A stretch of DNA of 64,000 bases, from NCBI GenBank assembly GCA_016859345.1, contig JADGDC010000115.1, forward strand, positions 57,032 to 121,031, in the 5' to 3' direction. The stretch is from Istiophorus platypterus. Taxonomy: Eukaryota; Chordata; Actinopteri; Istiophoriformes; Istiophoridae. Below, in pieces: positions 24,020 through 37,300 of the stretch; position 1 is the first letter of the stretch, and every line of letters starts with the position of its first letter. The translations under genes and the position numbers were made by a program. The notes under the pieces are model-generated. The model was not told where the DNA came from. It was given only the letters and a program-made list of their open reading frames with translations, and ran no database searches.

Positions 24020-26650
24020 TCATACCTGACAAGCTGCGGAAGCCCGAGGCGGCCTAAAAATGGAAAAACACTCACTTGACGCACTGCAGGAGCCAAGAGA
24101 GGCCAGGAAATGAAAAAAACACTGACCTGACAAGCTGCGGAAGCCCAAAGCGGCCACAAATTGGAAACCAGTCGCCAGGGTGACCACCCAAAGGTACAAG
24201 GCAGAAAACGATTGGTCTATCATTGAAAAAACACTGACCTGACAAGCTACGGAAGCCCAAAGCAGCAAAAAAATTAAAAAACACTGACCTGACACACTGC
24301 GGAAGCCCAAAGAGACCACGAACAATTAATAAACACTGACCTGTCAAGCTACGGAAGCCCAAAGCGGCCAAGAAATGGACACCGGTCACCATGGCGACCA
24401 CCCACGGGTACAAGCCAGGAAACCATTGGTCTATCTTTAAAAAAACACTGAACTGAAAAGCCACAGAAGCCCAAAGCGGCCAAAAAAATTAAAAAACACT
24501 TACCTGATAAGCTGGGGAAGCCCAAAAAGGCCGAAAAATGAAAAAACACTGACCTGACAAGCTGCTGAAGCCAAAAGCGGCCGAAAAAATGAAAAACACT
24601 GACCTGACAAGCTACGGAAGCCCAAAGCGCCAACAAATGAAAAAACACTGACCTGAGGAGCTGCAGAAGCCCAGAGCGGTCGAAAAAATGAAAAAATACT
24701 GACCTGATAAGCTAGGGAAAGCACAAAGCGCCCAAAAATGAAATAACACTGACCTGACAAGTTGCAGAAGGTCAAAGCGGTAAAAAAATGAAAAAAAAGA
24801 CCTGAGAAGCTACGGAAGCCCAAAGCGACCAAAAAAATTTAAATTTCATACCTGACAAGCTGCGGAAGCCTGAGGCGGCCTAAAAATGGAAAAACACTCA
24901 CTTGACGCACTGCAGGAGCCAAGAGAGGCCAGGAAATGAAAAAACACTGACCTGACAAGCTGCGGAAGCCCAAAGCGGCCACAAATTGGAAACCAGTCGC
25001 CAGGGTGACCACCCAAAGGTACAAGGCAGAAAACGATTGGTCTATCATTGAAAAAACACTGACCTGACAAGCTACGGAAGCCCAAAGCAGCAAAAAAATT
25101 AAAAAACACTGACCTGACACACTGCGGAAGCCCAAAGAGACCACGAACAATTAAAAAACACTGACCTGTCAAGCTACGGAAGCCCAAAGCGGCCAAGAAA
25201 TGGACACCGGTCGCCATGGCGACCACCCACGGGTACAAGCCAGGAAACCATTGGTCTATCTTTAAAAAAACACTGAACTGAAAAGCCACAGAAGCCCAAA
25301 GCGGCCAAAAAAATTAAAAAACACTTACCTGATAAGCTGGGGAAGCCCAAAAAGGCCGAAAAAATGAAAAAACACTGACCTGACAAGCTGCTGAAGCCAA
25401 AAGCGGCCGAAAAAATGAAAAAACACTGACCTGACAAGCTACGGAAGCCCAAAGCGGCCAACAAATGAAAAAACACTGACCTGAGGAGCTGCAGAAGCCC
25501 AGAGCGGTCGAAAAAATGAAAAAATACTGACCTGATAAGCTAGGGAAAGCACAAAGCGGCCCAAAAAATGAAATAACACTGACCTGACAAGTTGCAGAAG
25601 GTCAAAGCGGTAAAAAAAAATGAAAAAAAAAGACCTGAGAAGCTACGGAAGCCCAAAGCGACCAAAAAAATTTAAATTTCATACCTGACAAGCTGCGGAA
25701 GCCCGAGGCGGCCTAAAAATGGAAAAACACTCACTTGACGCACTGCAGGAGCCAAGAGAGGCCAGGAAATGAAAAAAACACTGACCTGACAAGCTGCGGA
25801 AGCCCAAAGCGGCCACAAATTGGAAACCAGTCGCCAGGGTGACCACCCAAAGGTACAAGGCAGAAAACGATTGGTCTATCATTGAAAAAACACTGACCTG
25901 ACAAGCTACGGAAGCCCAAAGCAGCAAAAAAATTAAAAAACACTGACCTGACACACTGCGGAAGCCCAAAGAGACCACGAACAATTAAAAAACACTGACC
26001 TGTCAAGCTACGGAAGCCCAAAGCGGCCAAGAAATGGACACCGGTCGCCATGGCGACCACCCACGGGTACAAGCCAGGAAACCATTGGTCTATCTTTAAA
26101 AAAACACTGAACTGAAAAGCCACAGAAGCCCAAAGCGGCCAAAAAAATTAAAAAACACTTACCTGATAAGCTGGGGAAGCCCAAAAAGGCCGAAAAAATG
26201 AAAAAACACTGACCTGACAAGCTGCTGAAGCCAAAAGCGGCCGAAAAAATGAAAAAACACTGACCTGACAAGCTACGGAAGCCCAAAGCGGCCAACAAAT
26301 GAAAAAACACTGACCTGAGGAGCTGCAGAAGCCCAGAGCGGTCGAAAAAATGAAAAAATACTGACCTGATAAGCTAGGGAAAGCACAAAGCGGCCCAAAA
26401 AATGAAATAACACTGACCTGACAAGTTGCAGAAGGTCAAAGCGGTAAAAAAAAATGAAAAAAAAAGACCTGAGAAGCTACGGAAGCCCAAAGCGACCAAA
26501 AAAATTTAAATTTCATACCTGACAAGCTGCGGAAGCCCGAGGCGGCCTAAAAATGGAAAAACACTCACTTGACGACTGCAGGAGCCAAGAGAGGCCAGGA
26601 AATGAAAAAAACACTGACCTGACAAGCTGCGGAAGCCCAAAGCGGCCACA
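24020..26650 (-). repeat. Tandem 0.83-kb higher-order repeat with paired 62-bp inserts
   Basis: Just over three copies of a unit of about sixteen monomers start near 24020, 24839, 25679 and 26506. Each full copy carries two insert variants about 210-220 bp apart: one starting GGAAACCAGTCGCCAGGGTG and one starting GGACACCGGTC with a CAAGCCAGGAAACC right half. The pairs are near 24166/24376, 24986/25202 and 25822/26037. The same pair appears at 32061/32276, 34390/34611, 40833/41054 and 45815/46032. The fourth copy here has lost the second insert. The pair therefore behaves as one amplified cassette. Confidence 0.85.
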
Positions 26651-29600
26651 AATTGGAAACCAGTCGCCAGGGTGACCACCCAAAGGTACAAGGCAGAAAA
26701 CGATTGGTCTATCATTGAAAAAACACTGACCTGACAAGTTGCGGAAGCCCAAAGAGGCCAAAAAATTAAAAAACACTGACCTGACAAACTGCTGAAGTCC
26801 AAAGCGGCCAAAAAATGAAAAAACACTGACCTGACAAGCTACGGAAGCCCAAAGTGGCAGAAAATAAAATAACACTGACTTGACAAGCTACTGAAGCCCA
26901 AAGAGGCTAGAAAATAAAAAAACACCAACATGACAAGCTACGTAAGCCCAAAGTGGCCGAAAAAATGAAAAAACACTTACCTGACAAGCTGCTGAAGTCG
27001 AAAAAGGAAAAAAAATGAAAAAAACACTGACCCCAAAAGCTACGGATGCCCAAAGCGGCCTAAAAATTGAAATAACACTGACCTGACAACATACGGAAGA
27101 CCAAAGCTGCAGCAAAAATTAAATAAAACTGACCTGACAAGCTACTGAAGCCCAAAGCGGACGAAAAATGAAAAAACACTGACCTGACAAGCTACGGAAG
27201 CCCAAAGCGGCCAACAAATGAAAAAACACTGACCTGAGGAGCTGCAGAAGCCCAGAGCGGTCGAAAAAATGAAAAAATACTGACCTGATAAGCTAGGGAA
27301 AGCACAAAGCGGCCCAAAAAATGAAATAACACTGACCTGACAAGTTGTGGAAGATCAAAGCGGTAAAAAAAAATGAAAAAACACTGACCTGACAAGTTGC
27401 GGAAGCCCAAAGAGGCCAAAAAATTAAAAAACACTGACCTGACAAACTGCTGAAGTCCAAAGCGGCCAAAAAATGAAAAAACACTGACCTGACAAGCTAC
27501 GGAAGCCCAAAGTGGCAGAAAATAAAAAAACACTGACTTGACAAGCTACTGAAGCCCAAAGAGGCTAGAAAATAAAAAAACACCAACATGACAAGCTACG
27601 TAAGCCCAAAGTGGCCGAAAAAATGAAAAAACACTTACCTGACAAGCTGCTGAAGTTGAAAAAGGAAAAAAAATGAAAAAAACACTGACCCCAAAAGCTA
27701 CGGATGCCCAAAGCGGCCTAAAAATTGAAATAACACTGACCTGACAACATACGGAAGACCAAAGCTGCAGCAAAAATTAAATAAAACTGACCTGACAAGC
27801 TACTGAAGCCCAAAGCGGACGAAAAATGAAAAAACACTGACCTGACAAGCTACGGAAGCCCAAAGCTGCCAAAAAATGAAATAACTCTGACCTCACAAGC
27901 TAAGGAAGCCCAAAGCGGCCAAAAATGAAAAAAACACTGACCTGACAATCTACGGAAGCCCGAAGAGGGCCAAAAAAATGAAAAAAACACTGACCTGACA
28001 ATCTACGGAAGCCCAGAGCGGTCGAAAAAATGAAAAAACACTGACCTGATAAGCTAGGGAAATCACAAAGCGGCCCAAAAAATGAAATAACACTGACCTG
28101 ACAAGTTGCAGAAGGTCAAAGCGGTAAAAAAAAATGAAAAAAAAAGACCTGAGAAGCTACGGAAGCCCAAAGCGACCAAAAAAATTTAAATTTCATACCT
28201 GACAAGCTGCGGAAGCCCGAGGCGGCCTAAAAATGGAAAAACACTCACTTGACGCACTGCAGGAGCCAAGAGAGGCCAGGAAATGAAAAAAACACTGACC
28301 TGACAAGCTGCGGAAGCCCAAAGCGGCCACAAATTGGAAACCAGTCGCCAGGGTGACCACCCAAAGGTACAAGGCAGAAAACGATTGGTCTATCATTGAA
28401 AAAACACTGACCTGTCAATCTACGGAAGCCCAAAGCGACCAAAAAAATTAAAATTTCATACCTGACAAGCTGCGAGCCAGCGGCCTAAAATGGAAAAACA
28501 CTCACTTGACGCACTGCAGGAGCCAAGAGAGGCCAGGAAATGAAAAAAACACTGACCTGACAAGCTGCGGAAGCCCAAAGCGGCCACAAATTGGAAACCA
28601 GTCGCCAGGGTGACCACCCAAAGGTACAAGGCAGAAAACGATTGGTCTATCATTGAAAAAACACTGACCTGACAAGCTACGGAAGCCCAAAGCAGCAAAA
28701 AAATTAAAAAACACTGACCTGACACACTCGGAAGCCCAAAGAGACCACGAACAATTAAAAACACTGACCTGTCAAGCTACGGAAGCCAGCGGCCAAGAAA
28801 TGGACACCGGTCACCATGGCGACCACCCACGGGTACAAGCCAGGAAACCATTGGTCTATCTTTAAAAAAACACTGAACTGAAAAGCCACAGAAGCCCAAA
28901 GCGGCCAAAAAAATTAAAAAACACTTACCTGATAAGCTGGGGAAGCCCAAAAAGGCCGAAAAAATGAAAAAACACTGACCTGACAAGCTGCTGAAGCCAA
29001 AAGCGGCCGAAAAAATGAAAAAACACTGACCTGACAAGCTACGGAAGCCCAAAGCGGCCAACAAATGAAAAAACACTGACCTGAGGAGCTGCAGAAGCCC
29101 AGAGCGGTCGAAAAAATGAAAAAATACTGACCTGATAAGCTAGGGAAAGCACAAAGCGGCCCAAAAAATGAAATAACACTGACCTGACAAGTTGTGGAAG
29201 ATCAAAGCGGTAAAAAAAAATGAAAAAACACTGACCTGACAAGTTGCGGAAGCCCAAAGAGGCCAAAAAATTAAAAAACACTGACCTGACAAGCTGCTGA
29301 AGTCCAAAGCGGCCAAAAAATGAAAAAACACTGACCTGACAAGCTACGGAAGCCCAAAGTGGCAGAAAATAAAAAAACACTGACTTGACAAGCTACTGAA
29401 GCCCAAAGAGGCTAGAAAATAAAAAAACACCAACATGACAAGCTACGTAAGCCCAAAGTGGCCGAAAAAATGAAAAAACACTTACCTGACAAGCTGCTGA
29501 AGTCGAAAAAGGAAAAAAATGAAAAAACACTCACCCCAAACGCTACGGATGCCCAAAGCGGCCTAAAAATTGAAATAACACTGACCTGACAACATACGGA

Positions 29601-30376
29601 AGACCAAAGCTGCAGCAAAAATTAAATAAAACTGACCTGACAAGCTACTGAAGCCCAAAGCGGACGAAAAATGAAAAAACACTGACCTGACAATCTACGG
29701 AAGCCCAAAGCGGCCAACAAATGAAAAAACACTGACCTGAGGAGCTGCAGAAGCCCAGAGCGGTCGAAAAAATGAAAAAATACTGACCTGATAAGCTAGG
29801 GAAAGCACAAAGCGGCCCAAAAAATGAAATAACACTGACCTGACAAGTTGCAGAAGGTCAAAGCGGTAAAAAAAAATGAAAAAACAGACCTGACAAGTTG
29901 CGGAAGCCCAAAGAGGCCAAAAAATTAAAAAACACTGACCTGACAAACTGCTGAAGTCCAAAGCGGCCAAAAAATGAAAAAACACTGACCTGACAAGCTA
30001 CGGAAGCCCAAAGTGGCAGAAAATAAAAAAACACTGACTTGACAAGCTACTGAAGCCCAAAGAGGCTAGAAAATAAAAAAACACCAACATGACAAGCTAC
30101 GAAGCCCAAAGTGGCGAAAAATGAAAAAACACTTACCTGACAAGCTGCTGAAGTTGAAAAAGGAAAAAAAATGAAAAAAACACTGACCCCAAAAGCTACG
30201 GATGCCCAAAGCGGCCTAAAAATTGAAATAACACTGACCTGACAACATACGGAAGACCAAAGCTGCAGCAAAAATTAAATAAAACTGACCTGACAAGCTA
30301 CTGAAGCCCAAAGAGGCCAAAAAATTAAAAAACACTGACCTGACAAGCTGCTGAAGTCCAAAGCGGCCAAAAAATG

Positions 30377-31365
30377 AAAAAACACTGACCTGACGAGCTA
30401 CGGAAGCCCACAGCTGCCAAAAAAAATGAAAAAACACTGACCTGACAAGCTACAGTAGCCCAAAGCGGCCAAGAAATGGACACCGGTCACCGTGGTGACC
30501 ACCCACGGGTACAAGGCAGAAAACCATTGGTCTATCATTGAAAAGACACTGAACTGAAAAGCCACAGAAGCCCAAAGTGGCCAAAAAAATTAAAAAACAC
30601 TGACCTGACAAGCTGCAGAAGCCCGAAGCGGGCTAAAAAATGAAAAAACACTGACCTGACAAGCTACGGAAGCCCAAAGCTGCCAAAAATGAAAAAAAAA
30701 ACTGACCTTACAAGCTGCGGAAGACCAAAGAGGCCAAAAAAAATTAAAAAATACTGATCTGACAAGCTAAGGAAGCCCAAAGTGGACCAAAAAATAAAAA
30801 GTACATACCTGACAAGCTGCGGAAGCCAGAGGCGCCCAAGAAATGAAAAAACACTCACCTGACACAATGCGGAAGTCCACAGAGGCCAGGAAATGAAAAA
30901 AACACTGACCTGACGAGCTACGGAAGCCCAAAGCTGCAAAAAAAATAAAAAACACTGACCTGAAAAGCTGCGGAAGCCCAAAGCGGAAACAAATTGGAAA
31001 CCACTCGCCATGGTAACCACACAAGGCAGAAAACCATTGGTCTATCATTGAAAAAACACTGATCTGACATGCTACGGAAGCCCAAAGATGCCAAAAATTG
31101 AAAAAACACTGACCTTACAAGCTGCGGAAGACCAAAGAGGCCAAAAAAAATTTAAAAATACTGACCTGACAAGCTAAGGAAGCCCAAAGCGGCCAAAAAT
31201 TGAAAAACCCTGACCTGACAAGCTACAGAATCCCAAAGATGCAACAAAAATGAAAAAAAATGACCTAACAAGCTGCGGAATCCCAAAGCGGACTAAAAAT
31301 GAAAAAAACACTGACATGAACAGCTACGGAAGCCCAGTGGGGCCAAATAATGAAAAAACACTTAC
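30377..31365 (-). repeat. Island of the right-hand repeat type inside the core
   Basis: This segment does not match its neighbours but matches sequence about 19.8 kb to the right. The stretch 30,420-31,060 aligns with 50,220-50,860 almost base for base at offset 19,799-19,800, including the rare insert core GGTCACCGTGGTGACC. The stretch 31,065-31,360 then continues as 51,165-51,460, so about 300 bp present on the right is absent here. Sequence on both sides belongs to the 22-47 kb type. It marks long-distance exchange or an ancestral order before the core expanded. Confidence 0.78.
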
Positions 31366-34300
31366 CTGACAAGCTGCTGAAGTCGAAAAAGGAAAAAAAA
31401 TGAAAAAACACTGACCCCAAAAGCTACGGATGCCCAAAGCGGCCTAAAAATTGAAATAACACTGACCTGACAACATACGGAAGACCAAAGCTGCAGCAAA
31501 AATTAAATAAAACTGACCTGACAAGCTACTGAAGCCCAAAGCGGACGAAAAATGAAAAAACACTGACCTGACAAGCTACGGAAGCCCAAAGCTGCCAAAA
31601 AATGAAAAAACACTGACCTCACAAGCTAAGGAAGCCCAAAGCGGCCAAAAATGAAAAAAACACTGACCTGACAATCTACGGAAGCCCGAAGAGGGCCAAA
31701 AAAATGAAAAAAACACTGACCTGACAATCTACGGAAGCCCAGAGCGGTCGAAAAAATGAAAAAACACTGACCTGATAAGCTAGGGAAATCACAAAGCGGC
31801 CCAAAAAATGAAATAACACTGACCTGACAAGTTGCAGAAGGTCAAAGCGGTAAAAAAAAATGAAAAAAAAAGACCTGAGAAGCTACGGAAGCCCAAAGCG
31901 ACCAAAAAAATTTAAATTTCATACCTGACAAGCTGCGGAAGCCCGAGGCGGCCTAAAAATGGAAAAACACTCACTTGACGCACTGCAGGAGCCAAGAGAG
32001 GCCAGGAAATGAAAAAAACACTGACCTGACAAGCTGCGGAAGCCCAAAGCGGCCACAAATTGGAAACCAGTCGCCAGGGTGACCACCCAAAGGTACAAGG
32101 CAGAAAACGATTGGTCTATCATTGAAAAAACACTGACCTGACAAGCTACGGAAGCCCAAAGCAGCAAAAAAATTAAAAAACACTGACCTGACACACTGCG
32201 GAAGCCCAAAGAGACCACGAACAATTAAAAAACACTGACCTGTCAAGCTACGGAAGCCCAAAGCGCCAAGAAATGGACACCGGTCACCATGGCGACCACC
32301 CACGGGTACAAGCCAGGAAACCATTGGTCTATCTTTAAAAAAACACTGAACTGAAAAGCCACAGAAGCCCAAAGCGGCCAAAAAAATTAAAAAACACTTA
32401 CCTGATAAGCTGGGGAAGCCCAAAAAGGCCGAAAAAATGAAAAAACACTGACCTGACAAGCTGCTGAAGCCAAAAGCGGCCGAAAAAATGAAAAAACACT
32501 GACCTGACAAGCTACGGAAGCCCAAAGCGGCCAACAAATGAAAAAACACTGACCTGAGGAGCTGCAGAAGCCCAGAGCGGTCGAAAAAATGAAAAAATAC
32601 TGACCTGATAAGCTAGGGAAAGCACAAAGCGGCCCAAAAAATGAAATAACACTGACCTGACAAGTTGCAGAAGGTCAAAGCGGTAAAAAAAAATGAAAAA
32701 AAAAGACCTGAGAAGCTACGGAAGCCCAAAGCGACCAAAAAAATTTAAATTTCATACCTGACAAGCTGCGGAAGCCTGAGGCGGCATAAAAATGGAAAAA
32801 CACTCACTTGACGCACTGCAGGAGCCAAGAGAGGCCAGGAAATGAAAAAAACACTGACCTGACAAGCTGCGGAAGCCCAAAGCGGCCACAAATTGGAAAC
32901 CAGTCGCCAGGGTGACCACCCAAAGGTACAAGGCAGAAAACGATTGGTCTATCATTGAAAAAACACTGACCTGACAAGTTGCGGAAGCCCAAAGAGGCCA
33001 AAAAATTAAAAAACACTGACCTGACAAACTGCTGAAGTCCAAAGCGGCCAAAAAATGAAAAAACACTGACCTGACAAGCTACGGAAGCCCAAAGTGGCAG
33101 AAAATAAAATAACACTGACTTGACAAGCTACTGAAGCCCAAAGAGGCTAGAAAATAAAAAAACACCAACATGACAAGCTACGTAAGCCCAAAGTGGCCGA
33201 AAAAATGACAAAACACTTACCTGACAAGCTGCTGAAGTCGAAAAAGGAAAAAAATGAAAAACACTGACCCCAAAAGCTACGGATGCCCAAAGCGGCCTAA
33301 AATTGAAATAACACTGACCTGACAACATACGGAAGACAAAGCTGCAGCAAAATTAAATAAAACTGACCTGACAAGCTACTGAAGCCCAAAGCGACGAAAA
33401 AAAAAACACTGACCTGACAAGCTACGGAAGCCCAAAGCGGCCAACAAATGAAAAAACACTGACCTGATAAGCTGCAGAAGCCCAAAGAGCGGCCCAAAAA
33501 TGAAAAAATACTGACCTGACAAGCTGGAAGGAAGATCAAAGCGGTAAAAAAATGAAAAAACACTGACCTGACAAGTTATGAAGCCCAAAGTGGCAAATAA
33601 ATAAAAACACTGACTTGACAAGCTACTGAAGCCCAAAGAGGCTAGAAAATAAAAAAACACCAACATGACAAGCGAAGCCCAAAGTGGCCAAAAATGAAAA
33701 ACACTTACCTGACAAGCTGCTGAAGTTGAAAAAGGAAAAAATGAAAAAACACTGACCCAAAAGCTACGGATGCCCAAAGCGGCCTAAAAATTGAAATAAC
33801 ACTGACCTGACAACATACGGAAGACCAAAGCTGCAGCAAAAATTAAATAAAACTGACCTGACAAGCTACTGAAGCCCAAAGAGGCCAAAAAATTAAAAAA
33901 CACTGACCTGACAAGCTACGGAAGCCCAAAGCTGCCAAAAATGAAATAACTCTGACCTCACAAGCTAAGGAAGCCCAAAGCGGCCAAAAATGAAAAAACA
34001 CTGACCTGACAATCTCACGGAAGCCGAAGAGGCCAAAAATGAAAAAACACTGACCTGACAATCTCGGAAGCCCAGAGCGGTCGAAAAAATGAAAAAACAC
34101 TGACCTGATAAGCTAGGGAAATCACAAAGCGGCCCAAAAAATGAAATAACACTGACCTGACAAGTTGCAGAAGGTCAAAGCGGTAAAAAAAAATGAAAAA
34201 AAAAGACCTGAGAAGCTACGGAAGCCCAAAGCGACCAAAAAAATTTAAAATTTCATACCTGACAAGCTGCGGAAGCCCGAGGCGGCCTAAAAATGGAAAA

Positions 34301-37300
34301 ACACTCACTTGACGCACTGCAGGAGCCAAGAGAGGCCAGGAAATGAAAAAAACACTGACCTGACAAGCTGCGGAAGCCCAAAGCGGCCACAAATTGGAAA
34401 CCAGTCGCCAGGGTGACCACCCAAAGGTACAAGGCAGAAAACGATTGGTCTATCATTGAAAAAACACTGACCTGACAAGCTACGGAAGCCCAAAGCAGCA
34501 AAAAAATTAAAAAACACTGACCTGACACACTGCGGAAGCCCAAAGAGACCACGAACAATTAAAAAACACTGACCTGTCAAGCTACGGAAGCCCAAAGCGG
34601 CCAAGAAATGGACACCGGTCACCATGGCGACCACCCACGGGTACAAGCCAGGAAACCATTGGTCTATCTTTAAAAAAACACTGAACTGAAAAGCCACAGA
34701 AGCCCAAAGCGGCCAAAAAAATTAAAAAACACTTACCTGATAAGCTGGGGAAGCCCAAAAAGGCCGAAAAATGAAAAACACTGACCTGACAAGCTGCTGA
34801 AGCCCAAAGCGGACGAAAAATGAAAAAACACTGACCTGACAAGCTACGGAAGCCCAAAGCGGCCAACAAATGAAAAAACACTGACCTGAGGAGCTGCAGA
34901 AGCCCAGAGCGGTCGAAAAAATGAAAAAATACTGACCTGATAAGCTAGGGAAAGCACAAAGCGGCCCAAAAAATGAAATAACACTGACCTGACAAGTTGT
35001 GGAAGATCAAAGCGGTAAAAAAAAATGAAAAAACACTGACCTGACAAGTTGCGGAAGCCCAAAGAGGCCAAAAAATTAAAAAACACTGACCTGACAAGCT
35101 GCTGAAGTCCAAAGCGGCCAAAAAATGAAAAAACACTGACCTGACAAGCTACGGAAGCCCAAAGTGGCAGAAAATAAAAAAACACTGACTTGACAAGCTA
35201 CTGAAGCCCAAAGAGGCTAGAAAATAAAAAAACACCAACATGACAAGCTACGTAAGCCCAAAGTGGCCGAAAAAATGAAAAAACACTTACCTGACAAGCT
35301 GCTGAAGTCGAAAAAGGAAAAAAATGAAAAAAACACTGACCCCAAAAGCTACGGATGCCCAAAGCGGCCTAAAAATTGAAATAACACTGACCTGACAACA
35401 TACGGAAGACCAAAGCTGCAGCAAAAATTAAATAAAACTGACCTGACAAGCTACTGAAGCCCAAAGCGGACGAAAAATGAAAAAACACTGACCTGACAAT
35501 CTACGGAAGCCCAAAGCGGCCAACAAATGAAAAAACACTGACCTGAGGAGCTGCAGAAGCCCAGAGCGGTCGAAAAAATGAAAAAATACTGACCTGATAA
35601 GCTAGGGAAAGCACAAAGCGGCCCAAAAAATGAAATAACACTGACCTGACAAGTTGCAGAAGGTCAAAGCGGTAAAAAAAAATGAAAAAACAGACCTGAC
35701 AAGTTGCGGAAGCCCAAAGAGGCCAAAAAATTAAAAACACTGACCTGACAAACTGCTGAAGTCCAAAGCGCCAAAAATGAAAAACACTGACCTGACAAGC
35801 TACGGAAGCCCAAAGTGGCAGAAAATAAAAAACACTGACTTGGATAAGCTACTGAAGCCCAAAGAGGCTAGAAATAAAAAAACACCAACATGACAAGCTA
35901 CGAAGCCCAAAGTGGCCGAAAAATGAAAAAACACTTACCTGACAAGCTGCTGAAGTTGAAAAAGGAAAAAATGAAAAAACACTGACCCCAAAAGCTACGG
36001 ATGCCCAAAGCGGCCTAAAATTGAAATAACACTGACCTGACAACATACGGAAGACCAAAGCTGCAGCAAAATTAAATAAAACTGACCTGACAAGCTACTG
36101 AAGCCCAAAGCGACGAAAAATTAAAAACACTGACCTGACAAGCTGCTGAAGCCCAAAGCTGCCAAAAATGAAATAACACTGACCTGACGAGCTAAGGAAG
36201 CCCAAAGCCAAAAAAAATGAAAAAACACTGACCTGACAGCTACAGAAGCCCAAAGAGGCCAAAAAATGAAAAAAACACTGACCTGACACCCACGGAAGCC
36301 CAGAGGTCTAAAAATGAAAAACACTGACCTGATAAGCTAGGGAAATCACAAAGCGGCCAAAAATGAAATAACACTGACCTGACAAGTTGCAGAAGGTCAA
36401 AGCGGTAAAAAATGAAAAAAAAGACCTGAGAAGCTACGGAAGCCCAAAGCGACCAAAAATTAAAATTTCATACCTGACTAAAATGGAAAACACTCACTTG
36501 ACAGAGGCCAGGAAATGAAAAAAACACTGACCTGACAAGCTGCGGAAGCCCAAAGCGGCCACAAATTGGAAATGACCACCCAAAGGTACAAGGCAGAAAA
36601 CGATTGGTCTATCATTGAAAAACACTGACCTGTCAATCTACGGAAGCCCAAAGTACCAAAAAATTAAAATTTCATACCTGACAAGCTCGGAAGCCAGAGG
36701 CGGCCTAAAATGGAAAAACACTCACCTGACGACTGCAGGAGCCAAGAGAGGCCAGGAAATGAAAAAAACACTGACCTGACAAGCTGCGGAAGCCCAAAGC
36801 CAAATTGAAACCAGTCGCCAGGGTGACCACCCAAAGGTACAAGGCAGAAAACGATTGGTCTATCATTGAAAAAACACTGACCTGACAAGCTACGGAAGCC
36901 CAAAGCAGCAAAAAAATTAAAAAACACTGATCTGACACACTGCGGAAGCCCAAAGAGACCATGAACAATTAAAAACACTGACCTGTCAAGCTCGGAAGCC
37001 CAAAGCGCCAAGAATGGACACCGTCACCATATGACCACCCACACAAGCCAGGAAACCATTGGTCTATCTTAAAAACACTGAACTGAAAAGCTACAGAAGC
37101 CCAAAGCGGCCAAAAAATTAAAAACACTTACCTGATAAGCTGGGGAAGCCCAAAAGGCCAGAAAAAATGAAAAAACACTGACCTCACAACGTGCTTAAGC
37201 CAAAACCGCCCCAAAAAATGAAAAAACACTGACCTGACAAGCTACGGAAGCCCAAAGCGGCCAACAAATGAAAAAACACTGACCTGAGGAGCTGCAGAAG

